Shown: positions 12,742-14,384 of the stretch, one piece after another
Numbering within the stretch: position 1 is the first letter of the stretch
Layout: every line of letters starts with the position of its first letter
Origin: an uncultured Oscillospiraceae bacterium
GTDB taxonomy: Bacteria; Bacillota; Clostridia; Oscillospirales; Oscillospiraceae
Assembly: GCA_937915075.1 (NCBI GenBank)
Contig: CALDMA010000310.1
Location: 1 to 14,384 of the forward strand
Direction of reading: 5' to 3'
Length of the DNA stretch: 14,384 nucleotides
The notes under the pieces: generated by a model
Told to the model about the DNA's origin: nothing
Database searches by the model: none
The model's input: only the letters and a program-made list of their open reading frames with translations
Translations under genes and position numbers: made by a program

Positions 12742-13938
12742 ATGAACATTCTCGTCACCGGCGCCCGCGGCATGGTGGGCACGGCTTTGTGCGACAACCT
12801 GAAAAATATCCGGGACGGCAAAAACCGCACCCGCCCCGGTATCCATATCGAAGAAATTTTCGAGTTTACCCATAGCTCCACACCGGAGGAGCTGGAGGAC
12901 TATTGCGCCAAGGCGGACTTTGTGTTCCACCTGGCGGGGGTGAACCGCCCGGAAAGGGAAGATGACTTCCAGATCGGGAACGTGGACCTGACCGCCCGGC
13001 TGCTGGACTGCCTGAAAAAGCACGGAAGCCGTGCCCCGGTTATGCTCTCGTCCTCGGTTCAGGCCACGCTTGCGGGCCGCTTCGGGGACAGTGCCTACGG
13101 CCGTTCCAAGCGGGCCGGGGAGGACCTTGTCTTTGCCTACGGCAAGGAGACGGGCGTACCGGTGTACGTCTACCGCTTCCCCAACCTCATGGGCCACAGC
13201 CGCCCGAAGTACAACAGCGCCGTTTCCACCTTCTGCTGGGCGGTGGCCAACGATGAGCCGTTCACCGTCAACGACCGCTCCACCGAGCTGGAGCTGCTCT
13301 ACATCGACGATCTGATCGAGGGCCTGTTCGACCTGCTGGAGGGGAAGGAACAGCGCTGCGAGTTTGACGGCACGGAGACTGTCTTGACGGAAAATGGCCG
13401 CTACTGCTGCGTTCCCGTAACTCACAAGGTCACGTTGGGAGAGATCGTGGACCTGCTGGCCGAGTTCAAGGCCCAGCCGGAAACGCTGCTCATGCCGAAG
13501 ATGCCGGAGGGTTCCTTTGCCAAGAAGCTCTTTTCCCTCTACTTAACCTATCTTCCCACAGAGCGGTTCAAGTACCCCCTGAAGATGAACGTGGACCAGC
13601 GGGGCAGCTTCACCGAGCTGCTCCACACCCTCGACTGCGGCCAGGTCAGCGTCAACATTTCCAAGCCCGGCATCACCAAGGGCCAGCATTGGCACAACAG
13701 CAAGTGGGAGCTGTTCATCGTGGTCCACGGCACGGCCCTCATCCGGGAGCGGAATATCCACACGGACGAAACCGTGGAGTTCCGGGTCTCCGGGGAGAAA
13801 ATCGAAGCCGTCCGCATGATCCCCGGCTGGACCCACAGCATCATCAACCTGAGCGATACGGAGGAGCTGGTGACGGTCATGACCTGCAACGAGGTCTTTG
13901 ACCCCAGCCGCCCCGATACCTTTTTTGAACCGGTGTGA
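12742..13938 (+). CDS. capF: CapF-type bifunctional 3-epimerase/4-reductase (SDR plus cupin)
   Basis: A 398-residue two-domain enzyme, the second step to UDP-L-FucNAc. The C-terminal cupin epimerises at C3 and the N-terminal SDR reduces C4. MNILVTGARGMVG (G7, G10, G13) and YGRSK (Y119, K123) are the SDR cofactor loop and catalytic pair. SSSVQA and YRFPNLMGHSRPKYNSAV are typical of CapF. The cupin holds GQHWHNSKWE (H316, H318, E323) and GWTHSI (H365), the probable zinc ligands. It starts ten bases after the CapE stop, with only a weak ribosome site (GAAAAG), so translation is probably coupled. It is slightly longer than S. aureus CapF (369). Confidence 0.9.
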   Translation: MNILVTGARGMVGTALCDNLKNIRDGKNRTRPGIHIEEIFEFTHSSTPEELEDYCAKADFVFHLAGVNRPEREDDFQIGNVDLTARLLDCLKKHGSRAPVMLSSSVQATLAGRFGDSAYGRSKRAGEDLVFAYGKETGVPVYVYRFPNLMGHSRPKYNSAVSTFCWAVANDEPFTVNDRSTELELLYIDDLIEGLFDLLEGKEQRCEFDGTETVLTENGRYCCVPVTHKVTLGEIVDLLAEFKAQPETLLMPKMPEGSFAKKLFSLYLTYLPTERFKYPLKMNVDQRGSFTELLHTLDCGQVSVNISKPGITKGQHWHNSKWELFIVVHGTALIRERNIHTDETVEFRVSGEKIEAVRMIPGWTHSIINLSDTEELVTVMTCNEVFDPSRPDTFFEPV

Positions 13939-13956
13939 GCCGGGAAAGGAGACACC

Positions 13957-14384
13957 ATGGCGTCCTTTGCCAACAACGGAAAGCTGAAGCTGCTCATCAT
14001 CGTGGGCACCCGGCCGGAAATTATCCGCCTGTCCGCCGTTATCACGAAATGCCGGAAGTATTTCGATACCCTGCTGGCCCACACCGGCCAGAACTACGAC
14101 TATAACCTCAACGGCGTGTTCTTCCACGACCTGGGCCTTGCCGACCCGGAGGTGTATCTAAACGCGGTGGGGAAGGACCTGGGCGAGACCATGGGCAACA
14201 TCATCGCCAAGAGCTACGCGCTCATGGCGGAGACGAAGCCAGACGCGGTCCTGGTGCTGGGGGACACCAATTCCTGCCTGTCCGTCATCGGTGCCAAGCG
14301 GCTCCATATCCCCATCTTCCACATGGAGGCGGGCAACCGCTGCAAGGACGAGTGCCTGCCGGAGGAGACCAACCGCCGGATCGT
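13957..14384 (+). CDS. capG: UDP-HexNAc 2-epimerase (CapG/FnlC type), 3' end cut by window
   Basis: The first 142 codons of a non-hydrolysing 2-epimerase of the WecB/CapG fold. Visible marks are LLIIVGTRPEIIRLSAVI (about 12-29), HTGQNYDYNLN, VLGDTNSCL and HMEAGNRCKDECLPEETNR. NR..DE near MEAG is the active-site region of this family. The start at 13957 follows AAAGGAG by five bases. Directly after CapE and CapF it should convert UDP-L-PneNAc to UDP-L-FucNAc by inverting C2. A UDP-GlcNAc 2-epimerase (ManNAc route) is the main alternative, but the neighbours favour FucNAc. The gene continues past the end of the window. Confidence 0.88.
   Translation, partial: MASFANNGKLKLLIIVGTRPEIIRLSAVITKCRKYFDTLLAHTGQNYDYNLNGVFFHDLGLADPEVYLNAVGKDLGETMGNIIAKSYALMAETKPDAVLVLGDTNSCLSVIGAKRLHIPIFHMEAGNRCKDECLPEETNRRI

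Overview
The window is GC-rich bacterial DNA whose signals fit a member of the Bacillota, most likely a gut-type, high-GC clostridium (Oscillospiraceae-like). The grounds are GGAGG-type ribosome sites, near-consensus sigma-A promoters with 17-bp spacers, a site close to the Bacillota parS sequence, and protein families common in that group. The taxonomic guess is inference; no rRNA or tRNA gene is visible.

Left half (1-6866): an accessory region of phage/plasmid character. A complete large-terminase gene (161-1843) stands without portal, capsid or small-terminase neighbours and lies between two related palindromes (1-21 and 1874-1914). Downstream is about 500 bases of stacked hairpins and tandem repeats (1844-2380). 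These run into the broken 3' end of a zeta-toxin-like gene on the minus strand, while its small partner gene and promoter are intact. Then comes a replication module on the plus strand: a Mor-family regulator (2885-3166), a Rep_3-like winged-helix initiator (3241-4551), a 446-base non-coding segment that looks like an iteron origin (parS-like site, three 21-bp-period iterons, phased T-tracts, long hairpin), and a fused CHC2 primase/TOPRIM/DnaB-type helicase (4998-6866) with a second in-frame start preceded by a strong ribosome site. Together these resemble an integrated plasmid, phage-plasmid or satellite replicon. No integrase, capsid gene or attachment site is in view.

Right half (7027-14384): the proximal part of a surface-polysaccharide locus, all on the plus strand and tightly spaced after a strong terminator and promoter. 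It encodes a membrane-anchored UDP-GlcNAc 4,6-dehydratase (WbpM/FlaA1/CapD type), a small monotopic initiating sugar-phosphate transferase, an atypical SDR, a WbuB-like GT4 glycosyltransferase, and the CapE-CapF-CapG trio that converts UDP-GlcNAc to UDP-N-acetyl-L-fucosamine (CapG runs off the window). The likely product is a lipid-linked glycan begun by the transferase and extended with L-FucNAc.

Codon style changes sharply near 8690, inside the last ~80 codons of the first dehydratase gene. Upstream genes, including the replication module, favour CGC/CTC/GCG; downstream genes favour CGG/CTG/GCC. This suggests that the polysaccharide cassette was exchanged next to a resident dehydratase gene.
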